This document shows positions 1 through 5,268 of a DNA stretch of 8,283 nt, piece after piece. The notes beneath the pieces are model-generated. The model worked only from the letters and a program-made list of their open reading frames with translations, did not search any database and was not told the origin of the DNA. A program made the translations under genes and the position numbers. Each line of letters begins with the position of its first letter. Positions within the stretch are counted from its first letter, which is position 1. Source of the DNA: Candidatus Dadabacteria bacterium. Its GTDB lineage: Bacteria; Desulfobacterota_D; UBA1144; Nemesobacterales; UBA2774. The DNA lies in NCBI GenBank assembly GCA_020027805.1, contig JAHKKQ010000115.1:1-8283 (forward strand). Reading direction: 5' to 3'.

Positions 1-24
1 AATGGACACTATGTGTCCAGCGTG

Positions 25-56
25 AAAATCTTTCAGCAGTCCATTTGAAAGATTTT
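25..56. repeat. 11-bp stem-loop
   Basis: AAAATCTTTCA at 25-35 is the exact reverse complement of TGAAAGATTTT at 46-56, with the 10-nt loop GCAGTCCATT. The loop is also complementary over 7 nt to bases 1-7, the left arm of the neighbouring palindrome, so two alternative pairings are possible. It lies about 170 bp past the stop of the potassium channel gene. Confidence 0.7.
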
Positions 57-127
57 AGCTTAAACACAAGATTTTTAGCAAATTATGTACAGTCTTTTCG
101 TAATCCACACTGCGTGTGTGATTTTTG

Positions 128-151
128 CTTCTTTGTATCCAGACAAAGAAG
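128..151. repeat. 9-bp stem-loop
   Basis: CTTCTTTGT at 128-136 pairs perfectly with ACAAAGAAG at 143-151 across the 6-nt loop ATCCAG. A T-run (122-126) precedes it on the plus strand. On the minus strand the hairpin is therefore followed by A residues, not U, which argues against an intrinsic terminator for the potassium channel gene. Confidence 0.65.
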
Positions 152-226
152 AAATAATATTTGTCTTTGCTTCGTCTTTGCATGTTAAACGCCCTAGCCG
201 CAGCCGGGAAGCTCCGAGCGTGCCCC

Positions 227-1021
227 CTACTCCCCTATCCTCTTCCCGCAGTGAGGGCAGACCTTGGCCTCGGAATTTTTCCTCCGCATCTCCTCGACGA
301 ACCCGGACGCGATAATACCGGCCGGTATCGCGAAGAGCGCTATGCCCATGACGGACACGCACGCCGCGACGAGCTTCCCGAGCGGAGAGAGCGGGAGCAC
401 GTCCCCGTATCCGACCGTGCTGAGCGTCACCACGGCCCACCACATCGCTGCCGGGATGCTCGAGAAGGCTTCCGGCTGCTTGTCGTGCTCGATGTAGTAC
501 ATGAGGCTCGACGAAAGGATGATGAGCATCATCACGAGTATGGCCGAGATGACTATCTCCCTCTTCTTCGCCCTGAGCACGCTGCCGAAGAGCTTGAACT
601 CGTCCGCGTACCGGGTCATCTTGAGGAGCGTGAGGAGCCGGAGCACGCGTAGGAAACGGAGGTCGACCGTCGTAACGAACGGCAGGTAGAAAGGCAGTAT
701 CGCAATAAGGTCTATTAGCGCGAATGTCGAGAATACGTATCTTATCCTGCCCGCAACGGGGGCCCTGTATCTTTCATCGACTGTGCACGTCCAGAGCCTG
801 AGCAGATACTCGACGCTGAATATCACGATCGAGAATATGTTGAACGCGTAGAAGAACCCGCCCCACCTGGCCGCGACGCTCTCGACGGTCTCAATAATTA
901 CCGCGATCACGTTCAGCACGATGAGCGCCATGATAAACAGCACGAACGCCTGCTCGGCGAGGGGGCTCGTGTCGTCGGGCTCCATTATATCGTGGATTTT
1001 GTGCTTCAGCTTTTCATACAT
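227..1021 (-). CDS. Voltage-gated-type (6TM) potassium channel
   Basis: This is a 264-residue inner-membrane ion channel of the voltage-gated K+ channel superfamily, expected to work as a homotetramer. Six membrane segments can be placed: S1 about 24-46, S2 57-78, S3 97-116, S4 119-135, S5 154-177 and S6 213-243. S4 carries Arg122, Arg125 and Arg128 at every third position, the voltage-sensor pattern. The pore helix leads into the selectivity filter TVGYGD (202-207), diagnostic of K+ selectivity. No cyclic-nucleotide or RCK domain follows S6. Instead a short charged tail ends in a CPHCGK knuckle (255-260), half of a zinc ribbon. The start ATG at 1021 has no clear Shine-Dalgarno sequence, but a promoter-like pair lies just upstream, suggesting a very short leader. 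It is divergent from the VOC fragment. K+ specificity is well supported; physiological role and gating stimulus are unknown. Confidence 0.93.
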   Translation of the reverse strand: MYEKLKHKIHDIMEPDDTSPLAEQAFVLFIMALIVLNVIAVIIETVESVAARWGGFFYAFNIFSIVIFSVEYLLRLWTCTVDERYRAPVAGRIRYVFSTFALIDLIAILPFYLPFVTTVDLRFLRVLRLLTLLKMTRYADEFKLFGSVLRAKKREIVISAILVMMLIILSSSLMYYIEHDKQPEAFSSIPAAMWWAVVTLSTVGYGDVLPLSPLGKLVAACVSVMGIALFAIPAGIIASGFVEEMRRKNSEAKVCPHCGKRIGE

Positions 1022-1033
1022 CGGCGTCCGATA

Positions 1034-1062
1034 ATTCTAAGAACTTACGCCCCGCATTGCAA
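1034..1062 (-). promoter_or_regulatory. Predicted sigma-70-type promoter of the potassium channel gene
   Basis: On the minus strand a -35 TTGCAA (1062-1057, 4/6 match) and a -10 TAGAAT (1039-1034, 5/6 match) are separated by exactly 17 bp. Transcription would begin near 1027, leaving only about six bases before the ATG at 1021. That fits the lack of a visible ribosome binding site. Confidence 0.45.
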
Positions 1063-1084
1063 GACGCGCATTAAAAGAGACCGG

Positions 1085-1411
1085 GGCGTCCCTGGGGCCG
1101 GGATAAAAAGGGTGCACCTCCGCCTGCCTGATGCCGGAGAAGGCGGAGCGCACCTGGAATTGATCGAGTACGCGGGCGTAATCGAAGACAGCGCCCCACC
1201 CGCCGCTGACCGCGCCGGGCTAAGGCACACAGCTTTCGAGACCGGGAGCGCGGAAGGGCTTGCCGGGCTCCGCGACATAATCATCGGGAACGGCGGCGGG
1301 GATCTCGGGGAAATTTCTGAAAAGGAAATTGACGGACTCGGCACCGTCAGGTTCGTCTACATGACCGACCCCGAGGGAAATATCATCGAGCTGCTTAACT
1401 GGCGGGCTTAG
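1085..1411 (+). pseudogene. 5'-truncated VOC/glyoxalase-fold protein fragment
   Basis: The encoded segment begins with GVPGAGIKRVHLRLPD, typical of the middle of VOC-family proteins such as lactoylglutathione lyase or methylmalonyl-CoA epimerase relatives, and runs to the family's normal C-terminus. Three of the four usual metal-site positions can be recognised: Glu in LELIEY, His in LRHTAF and Glu in GNIIELLNW. The first beta-alpha-beta unit (about 50 residues, with the first metal His) is absent. The frame stays open upstream to an ATG at 992, but those 30 residues do not look like VOC sequence and run antisense through the start of the potassium channel gene and its promoter. I see no ribosome binding site or promoter. 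Best reading is a decayed gene whose 5' end was lost at this junction. A half-size expressed protein cannot be excluded. Confidence 0.6.
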
Positions 1412-1459
1412 GCACGTCCACCGCCCAGACGAGTAATCGGGAAAGACGCACTCCTATTC

Positions 1460-1641
1460 CTGTCATTGCGAGGAACGGTTCTGAACGTGTGCAAGAACCG
1501 GTCGCTATCGGCCGATTGCAAGTACGCTCATTCATTTATGCACAAGGGTCACACAAACACCAAATTGCGTTTTCCGCGACCGCGGCAATCTCATGAAAAA
1601 AGCGAGATCGCCACGGCTATAAGACAGCCTCGCGATGACAG
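1460..1641. repeat. Inverted-repeat-bounded structured repeat element
   Basis: The outer arms CTGTCATTGCGAGG (1460-1473) and CCTCGCGATGACAG (1628-1641) pair over 14 positions with one wobble. Inside are a second stem, 1581-1592 with 1604-1615 (10 of 12 paired, loop of 11), and a small stem, CGGTTC (1476-1481) with GAACCG (1495-1500). It contains no credible ORF. The arm motif TGTCATTGCGAGG is familiar from dispersed noncoding repeats in several environmental bacterial genomes. The element ends 12 bp beyond the stop codon of the SprT-like gene, so it may shape the 3' end of that transcript. Confidence 0.7.
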
Positions 1642-1653
1642 AAAAAGGGCTTA

Positions 1654-2181
1654 TTACTTCGAGCGGGCCTTCTTGAAAACTATAGGGGTGTGCAGCCTGC
1701 CGCCGTTCATTTCGTACTTGTCGGTGGTCATCATCTTGAGCTTGAATTTCGAGTCGTAGCCGTTCGTGCAGTCGTTACAGGAATAACTCCTCCTCACCTT
1801 CCTGTAAAAATGCACCGCCTTCCTGCACACGGGACACACGCCCACGTACTTTCCTCTCGGCATGTTGAGCCCTTCGACGGGAGCGCACCTGTCGGGCCTG
1901 CACCCTACCCTGCGCGCGACCTCCCTCCAGCCGTTGTCGTGGTTCGACTTCCCCGTCTCGATGTAGTGTATCGCGTGCGCGATCTCGTGCAGCAGCGTGT
2001 CCTTCATCACGGGGTAAGGGTTGGCGTACATGAACGCGAGCGAGAGCGAGATTATCCGCCTCCTCGGCTTGCAATAGCCCAGGTGCCTCCTCTGGTTCGA
2101 GAAGACCAGCTTCCAGTCTTCGAGGCCCCATTTTTCCTGCTCTTTGGCCCACACTCTCTCTATCTTTTCACGGGAAGTCAT
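1654..2181 (-). CDS. SprT-like zinc metalloprotease
   Basis: This 175-residue protein has the SprT-like domain layout. The zinc protease motif is HEIAH (65-69), with His65 and His69 as ligands and Glu66 as catalytic base; a likely third ligand is His81 in HDNGW. A C-terminal zinc ribbon follows, with CPVC (116-119) and CNDC (135-138). Eukaryotic Spartan, of the same superfamily, cleaves DNA-protein crosslinks; the role of bacterial members is not established. No signal peptide or membrane segment is seen, so it should be cytoplasmic. I chose the ATG at 2181 because the domain begins just after it. The frame stays open further upstream, but that part runs antisense through the neighbouring 107-residue gene and looks non-coding. 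The leader is very short and has no strong ribosome binding site. Confidence 0.85.
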   Translation of the reverse strand: MTSREKIERVWAKEQEKWGLEDWKLVFSNQRRHLGYCKPRRRIISLSLAFMYANPYPVMKDTLLHEIAHAIHYIETGKSNHDNGWREVARRVGCRPDRCAPVEGLNMPRGKYVGVCPVCRKAVHFYRKVRRSYSCNDCTNGYDSKFKLKMMTTDKYEMNGGRLHTPIVFKKARSK

Positions 2182-2183
2182 AT

Positions 2184-2213
2184 CGGACAGGTTATTATTA
2201 TACCGTGTATAAT
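2184..2213 (+). promoter_or_regulatory. Predicted promoter of the 107-residue gene
   Basis: A perfect -10 TATAAT (2208-2213) lies 18 bp downstream of a CGGACA -35-like hexamer (2184-2189, 4/6 match). Transcription would start near 2220, and the ATG at 2236 is preceded by AAGGGGCG (2222-2229). Confidence 0.5.
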
Positions 2214-2224
2214 GAATATGTAAG
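2197..2224 (-). promoter_or_regulatory. Predicted promoter of the SprT-like gene
   Basis: On the minus strand a perfect -10 TATAAT (2202-2197) lies 16 bp from a CTTACA -35-like hexamer (2224-2219, 4/6 match). It overlaps the divergent promoter of the 107-residue gene. Transcription would start near 2190, leaving a leader of about nine bases. Confidence 0.42.
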
Positions 2225-2235
2225 GGGCGATTTGC

Positions 2236-2559
2236 ATGGCCGAAAAAAAATATTTCTTCATCCTGTCGATACCCCGGGACGAGCTCATAGAATACTCGAC
2301 CAAGCTGAGCTCCTACATCTCGAAGTTCTTTCCCGGAAAGATGAACCCTTTTACTCTTAAGCCCCTGGCAATATTGGATAATGAGACGATAACCAAGATT
2401 TCCATAGAGTGCTCGGAGGCGGAGATCAGGGAGTTCGCCGGGCGTTTTTTCGAGGGCGGGTACGAGCTCCGGAATCAGGATAGCGGCGAGGTGGAAATTG
2501 TCCGCACAGGGCCCGCCGCCAAGCCCCCTGCCGACACGGCCGGCATCACCAAGCACTAG
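2236..2559 (+). CDS. Conserved-looking protein of unknown function (107 aa)
   Basis: I do not recognise this family. The 107-residue product starts MAEKKYFFILSIPRDEL and has a mixed charged/hydrophobic pattern through about residue 90, suggesting a small globular cytoplasmic alpha/beta domain. A Pro/Ala-rich, probably disordered tail (93-107) follows. There is no signal peptide, membrane segment or cysteine cluster; the only Cys is at 59. Coding status is supported by AAGGGGCG upstream of the ATG, a TATAAT promoter box and GC-biased third codon positions. It is divergent from the SprT-like protease across about 54 bp of overlapping promoters, so the two could be co-regulated. That is the only functional hint. 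Confidence 0.72.
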   Translation: MAEKKYFFILSIPRDELIEYSTKLSSYISKFFPGKMNPFTLKPLAILDNETITKISIECSEAEIREFAGRFFEGGYELRNQDSGEVEIVRTGPAAKPPADTAGITKH

Positions 2560-2592
2560 GCGCACGCACGTAGTGCGGCACACAATGTGTGC
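2553..2592 (+). terminator. Tandem hairpins at the 3' end of the 107-residue gene
   Basis: GCACTA (2553-2558, overlapping the TAG stop) pairs with TAGTGC (2571-2576). Directly after comes a second palindrome, GCACAC-AAT-GTGTGC (2578-2592). Two adjacent stems at a stop codon suggest a transcript end or a stability element. There is no U-run, so a factor-independent terminator is not demonstrated. Confidence 0.3.
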
Positions 2593-2829
2593 ACATATAC
2601 GATTCATCCTTATCTCCTCAGCCCTGCCAGCATCTCATATGTCCGCGGCGACCCGCCGCCCGTTCGTCCTTTATTCTTAATTCCTTCCCCCCCTTGAGGG
2701 GAACTGCTTCGAGCGAGCAACGAATTCGATAACGATTCTGATCGAGCGAAGAATCGGACTCCCTCGACAGATAACTGACAAATCAATTATTCCCTGCTAT
2801 TTAATGATTAATACAAAAATAAGAGAATT

Positions 2830-2915
2830 CGGACGCCCTGGGCTGAATACTCGAATGCTTGTGTTCATGAGATAATCCATTGAATTCAAAAGAAACCGGA
2901 CGCCCCTGGCTGCAA
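2830..2915. repeat. Near-direct repeat pair (CGGACGCCC...TGG)
   Basis: CGGACGCCCTGGGCTGAATAC at 2830-2850 and the related CCGGACGCCCCTGGCTGCAAC region at 2895-2915 share a GGACGCCC-TGG core in the same orientation, about 67 bp apart. Both are preceded by GAATTC (2825-2830 and 2882-2887, the latter 12 bp before the core). Nothing indicates a CRISPR array: there are only two units, and they are not identical. Confidence 0.4.
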
Positions 2916-3183
2916 CCTATGAGCTTGCCCACCACCGAAGTATCTACTGAATACAAAGTAAGTAGGTCGCGCTCTCAACAGCGGCAACATAGCCTATAAT
3001 CTTCTGGTACGATGATGCCTGAGCCAAAATAGTTAGGATGGGGGTGTTACCTCACACCTCAATCAATCAAGAAAGTCTTTCTCTTCCCTTTTGTCGTTCC
3101 GCGAAAGCGGGAATCCAGTCTTTTAATTTGAATATATCGCGCCAGGTATGGCGCTCCTACTGTATGGTACACCCCCACCTAAA

Positions 3184-3206
3184 CCCTCCCCCCTCAAGGG
3201 GGAGGG
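3184..3206. repeat. C-run/G-run hairpin
   Basis: CCCTCCCCC (3184-3192) pairs perfectly with GGGGGAGGG (3198-3206) around the 5-nt loop CTCAA. A shorter version in the opposite sense (CCCCTTGAGGGG core) is found at 2685-2703. This suggests a dispersed repeat present at both ends of the noncoding region. Confidence 0.6.
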
Positions 3207-3295
3207 AAATAATACGGATCGCGTCTGGAAGCCGCTCCTACAATAGTTCAACTCAGGCGGAACGTGAAAGCCATATATATGCACACTATGTGTGC

Positions 3296-3568
3296 CTAAT
3301 CCCCCACCGCCTCCATGCCCGGGTCGGGGGCCGCCGTGCAGCAGTAGAACACGCCGTTCAGCGTATAACAATTCTCGTCCGGGTCGGCGCAGGGCTTTGC
3401 GGGGTTGCAGTCGGACAGCGTGCAGACGTCGGATATATCCGGGTCGTTCGGCGCGAGCGGGAGTTTCTCCACGTCGCCGTCGTCGTCAGCGACGGCGATT
3501 GCGGCGCCGACAAATAAAATCAGGGTGATCGTAAGGAAGGCTTGTTTAAGATTGATTGTCACAGGCAT
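3296..3568 (-). CDS. Small secreted acidic six-cysteine protein, unknown family
   Basis: I do not recognise this family. The 90-residue product opens with a typical Sec signal peptide: a basic start, a hydrophobic core about 10-24, and AVA at 25-27 with likely cleavage before Asp28. The mature part is about 63 residues. It holds six cysteines (49, 54, 60, 67, 76, 77; spacing C-x4-C-x5-C-x6-C-x8-CC) and is strongly acidic, with 15 Asp/Glu against 2 Lys. The cysteine number and export suggest a disulphide-stabilised mini-protein. The ATG at 3568 is preferred over the longer open frame because AAAGGAG (3584-3578) sits nine bases upstream and the signal peptide begins there. It lies 93 bp behind the transglutaminase gene on the same strand with no obvious terminator between, so it may be the last gene of the Anbu operon. 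That link is inference. A GCACAC palindrome abuts its stop codon. Confidence 0.75.
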   Translation of the reverse strand: MPVTINLKQAFLTITLILFVGAAIAVADDDGDVEKLPLAPNDPDISDVCTLSDCNPAKPCADPDENCYTLNGVFYCCTAAPDPGMEAVGD

Positions 3569-3661
3569 TGTCTTTCGCTCCTTTGGGGAAGTTCCTCCGC
3601 CCCCAATCCGCTCCCCCGCCCCCTCCGGAATTCTAATGCCTGTCTCAGCCGAATACAATAA

Positions 3662-4510
3662 TCATTGACTCGTGATATCTATCTCGTAGTCGATGATGGA
3701 GCGCGCGCCGGTCCCCCTGTAGGAGCCTGTCAGCGGAGCGGCTTCCTCCGGAATAACCCCGGCCGACACCGTGACGTGCTGGTCCGCGGTCGCGAGCCCT
3801 GAAGACGGGTCGTACCCCCTCCACCCGCCGCCCGGTATGTACACCTCGGCCCACGCGTGGAGCTGCCTCTCCTCGGTTATCATCTCGTGCTCCCTGTACC
3901 CGCTCACGAACCGCGCCGCGATCCCCACGGCCCTCGACGCCTCCATGAAGAGTACTGTGAGGTCCCTGCACGACCCCCTCCCCGTGCCGAGCGTTATCTC
4001 GGCGGGATACGGCGGCCCCTCGTGCCTCACGAGCTGCTCGAAGCCCTCGTATATGCGGTTATTCAGCACGTTGAGGAACGTCATCGTCTCGACGCCCGAC
4101 TCGTTGATCACGTCCGAGACGAACTTGTCCACCTGCCCTTCGGGCTCGGTATTGCGCGTGAAATAGGGCCTCAGCGACGGGACGTAGTATTTCGGGTAGA
4201 ACACCGGGAGCCTGGTCACGGACGGCTCCGTGATTATATAGTCGAACGGGTTCGTCCGGAGCGTCTCGACCTCGGAGCGCGTCGTGATCGTCAGGTGGTC
4301 GTGCTTCCCCGAGAACCATACGCACGTGCTGTCGTTCCCGGCTACGTCCACGATGTCGGCGATGCCGTCCGGTACAGGGTCTATGTCTATCTCGAAGCTG
4401 ACGAGCCTCTGAGACCCGTCGCTCTTCGGCCTGAGCCTTATAGTCTGCGGGTCGATAAACACGCCCTCCGTGTATTTGTATCTAGTCGTGTGTCTGATCT
4501 TTATCTTCAT
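3662..4510 (-). CDS. Transglutaminase-like cysteine peptidase/ligase of the Anbu operon
   Basis: This 282-residue cytoplasmic protein has the two-part layout of bacterial transglutaminase-like proteins. The N-terminal beta domain begins MKIKIRHTTRYKY, and a papain-like core follows. The catalytic triad is readable: Cys181 in GSCRDL, His218 in LHAWAE and Asp234 in YDPSSG. The family can hydrolyse amide bonds or join amines to glutamine side chains; which applies here is not known. It starts 20 bp after the Anbu stop, with AGGGAG (4523-4518) seven bases before the ATG at 4510. An in-frame ATG at 4534 overlaps the Anbu stop as ATGA and would add eight residues. I prefer 4510 because the family consensus starts there. 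Co-occurrence with Anbu, alpha-E and ATP-grasp genes places it in a predicted peptide modification or turnover system. Confidence 0.93.
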   Translation of the reverse strand: MKIKIRHTTRYKYTEGVFIDPQTIRLRPKSDGSQRLVSFEIDIDPVPDGIADIVDVAGNDSTCVWFSGKHDHLTITTRSEVETLRTNPFDYIITEPSVTRLPVFYPKYYVPSLRPYFTRNTEPEGQVDKFVSDVINESGVETMTFLNVLNNRIYEGFEQLVRHEGPPYPAEITLGTGRGSCRDLTVLFMEASRAVGIAARFVSGYREHEMITEERQLHAWAEVYIPGGGWRGYDPSSGLATADQHVTVSAGVIPEEAAPLTGSYRGTGARSIIDYEIDITSQ

Positions 4511-4530
4511 TGTCTCACTCCCTTCGTATG

Positions 4531-5268
4531 TCATTTCACACCGTCCCCGAGCTTCGAGAAAGCCGCCTCCACCCAGTCGTGGGGGAGCTCCCTTATCGCC
4601 TCTCTTATCGTCTTCTGCCACCATTCCGATATGCGTATCAGCTCGGCCCTCTCGTACCTGTGCTCCACTATGTCGTACGTATCCGCCCTGTAGAGCACGA
4701 CGTCTATGGGGAAGTCGACGTCTACGGCGCTCGTCCGGGTCGCGTCGAACGCGAGGTACCCGATCTTGAGCGCGGTCTCCATGTTGAGCTCGTAGGAGAG
4801 CGCCCTGTCCATGATGGGCTTCCCGTAGCTCGACTCCCCTATCAGGTAATAGGGCGTGCCCTGCCCCACCTCGACCCAGTTCCCCTGCGGGTAGAGCATG
4901 TAGAGCTTATGCTCGGTGTCTTTCTCGAGCTGGCCGCCGATGATGGAGAAGAGGTCGAAATGGAGCCCCCCCTCCTCGAGCGCCTTCCTGTCCTCGTCCG
5001 CGACACGCCTCACCTGCGCGGCGAAGGCGTTCACCGCCATGTAGAGCTTGTCGAACGTGTTGTCGTCCTGCTCGAGCACCTCGTTGAAATACGTGAGCGC
5101 CTTGTCCCTCACCGAGCGGAGCCCCGAGGTCATGAGAAAGAGCGAGTGCCTGCCGTATTGATGTATCGTGACCTTCCTAGCCATAATGCTCTCGGTACCC
5201 GACGTCACGAGCGTATCCGCGATGCCTACGAGCCCTTTTCTCACCTTCATGCCCACGCAGAACGTCAC
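4531..5268 (-). CDS. Anbu, bacterial proteasome-like peptidase (ancestral beta subunit)
   Basis: This is a 245-residue Ntn-hydrolase of the Anbu family, which is related to HslV and proteasome beta subunits and assembles into open-ring or helical oligomers. From the GTG start the protein reads MTFCVGMKVRKGLVGIADT. Removal of the initiator Met exposes Thr1, the expected nucleophile; Asp17 and Lys31 (mature numbering) match the Asp17/Lys33 active-site pair of proteasome subunits. Family-typical stretches LFLMTSGLRSVRDK (44-57) and YLIGESSYGKP (141-151) confirm the assignment. The GTG overlaps the alpha-E stop as GTGA, and GGAGG (5282-5278) lies nine bases upstream, so translation is probably coupled. 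A downstream ATG at 5250 is in frame but would delete the nucleophile. No unfoldase partner (HslU/ClpX-like) is in the window. Natural substrates of Anbu are not established. Confidence 0.95.
   Translation of the reverse strand: MTFCVGMKVRKGLVGIADTLVTSGTESIMARKVTIHQYGRHSLFLMTSGLRSVRDKALTYFNEVLEQDDNTFDKLYMAVNAFAAQVRRVADEDRKALEEGGLHFDLFSIIGGQLEKDTEHKLYMLYPQGNWVEVGQGTPYYLIGESSYGKPIMDRALSYELNMETALKIGYLAFDATRTSAVDVDFPIDVVLYRADTYDIVEHRYERAELIRISEWWQKTIREAIRELPHDWVEAAFSKLGDGVK

Larger units (their letters stand above)
1..226. other. AT-rich intergenic region with several hairpins
   Basis: No convincing gene is seen here. The stretch is clearly richer in A+T than the coding regions. It contains a 17-nt palindrome (3-19, TGGACAC-TAT-GTGTCCA), an 11-bp stem (25-35 with 46-56, 10-nt loop), a CACAC-TGC-GTGTG palindrome (106-118) and a 9-bp stem (128-136 with 143-151, 6-nt loop). 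It lies downstream of the minus-strand potassium channel, so one or more hairpins may mark that transcript's 3' end. None is followed by a clean U-run in that direction, so I do not call an intrinsic terminator. Confidence 0.6.
2578..3295. repeat. Gene-free region framed by inverted palindromic repeats
   Basis: No credible gene is seen between 2593 and 3280. The boundaries are two copies of a 22-bp sequence in inverted orientation (2578-2599 and 3274-3295), identical at 19 of 22 positions, each with a GCACAC-N3-GTGTGC core and an AT-rich inner flank. The interior is a patchwork of repeat-like pieces: C-run/G-run hairpins at 2685-2703 and 3184-3206, a CGATTCT/AGAATCG stem (2733-2739 with 2750-2756), a near-direct repeat (2830-2850 and 2897-2915), the hairpin TTCCGC-GAAA-GCGGGAA (3097-3113) and GCGCC/GGCGC (3139-3154). 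It could be a miniature element, or a site that gathers dispersed repeats. No clear target duplication is visible. Confidence 0.55.

Noticed and set aside
1569..1620. Possible tRNA or small RNA fold around the inner stem of the 1460-1641 element
   Set aside because: No cloverleaf, T-loop or CCA arrangement can be drawn. It fits better as part of the inverted-repeat element.
2830..2915. Possible CRISPR-like repeat pair
   Set aside because: Only two units, imperfectly matched, with no cas genes and no regular spacing.
3038..3517. 159-codon plus-strand open frame in the intergenic region
   Set aside because: It runs through repeat hairpins and then antisense through the Cys-rich gene. The sequence looks like translated repeat, without a ribosome binding site.
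4511..4534. Transglutaminase start at the ATGA overlap (4534)
   Set aside because: Possible, but the eight extra residues lie before the family's usual MKIKIRH start, and AGGGAG is well placed for 4510.
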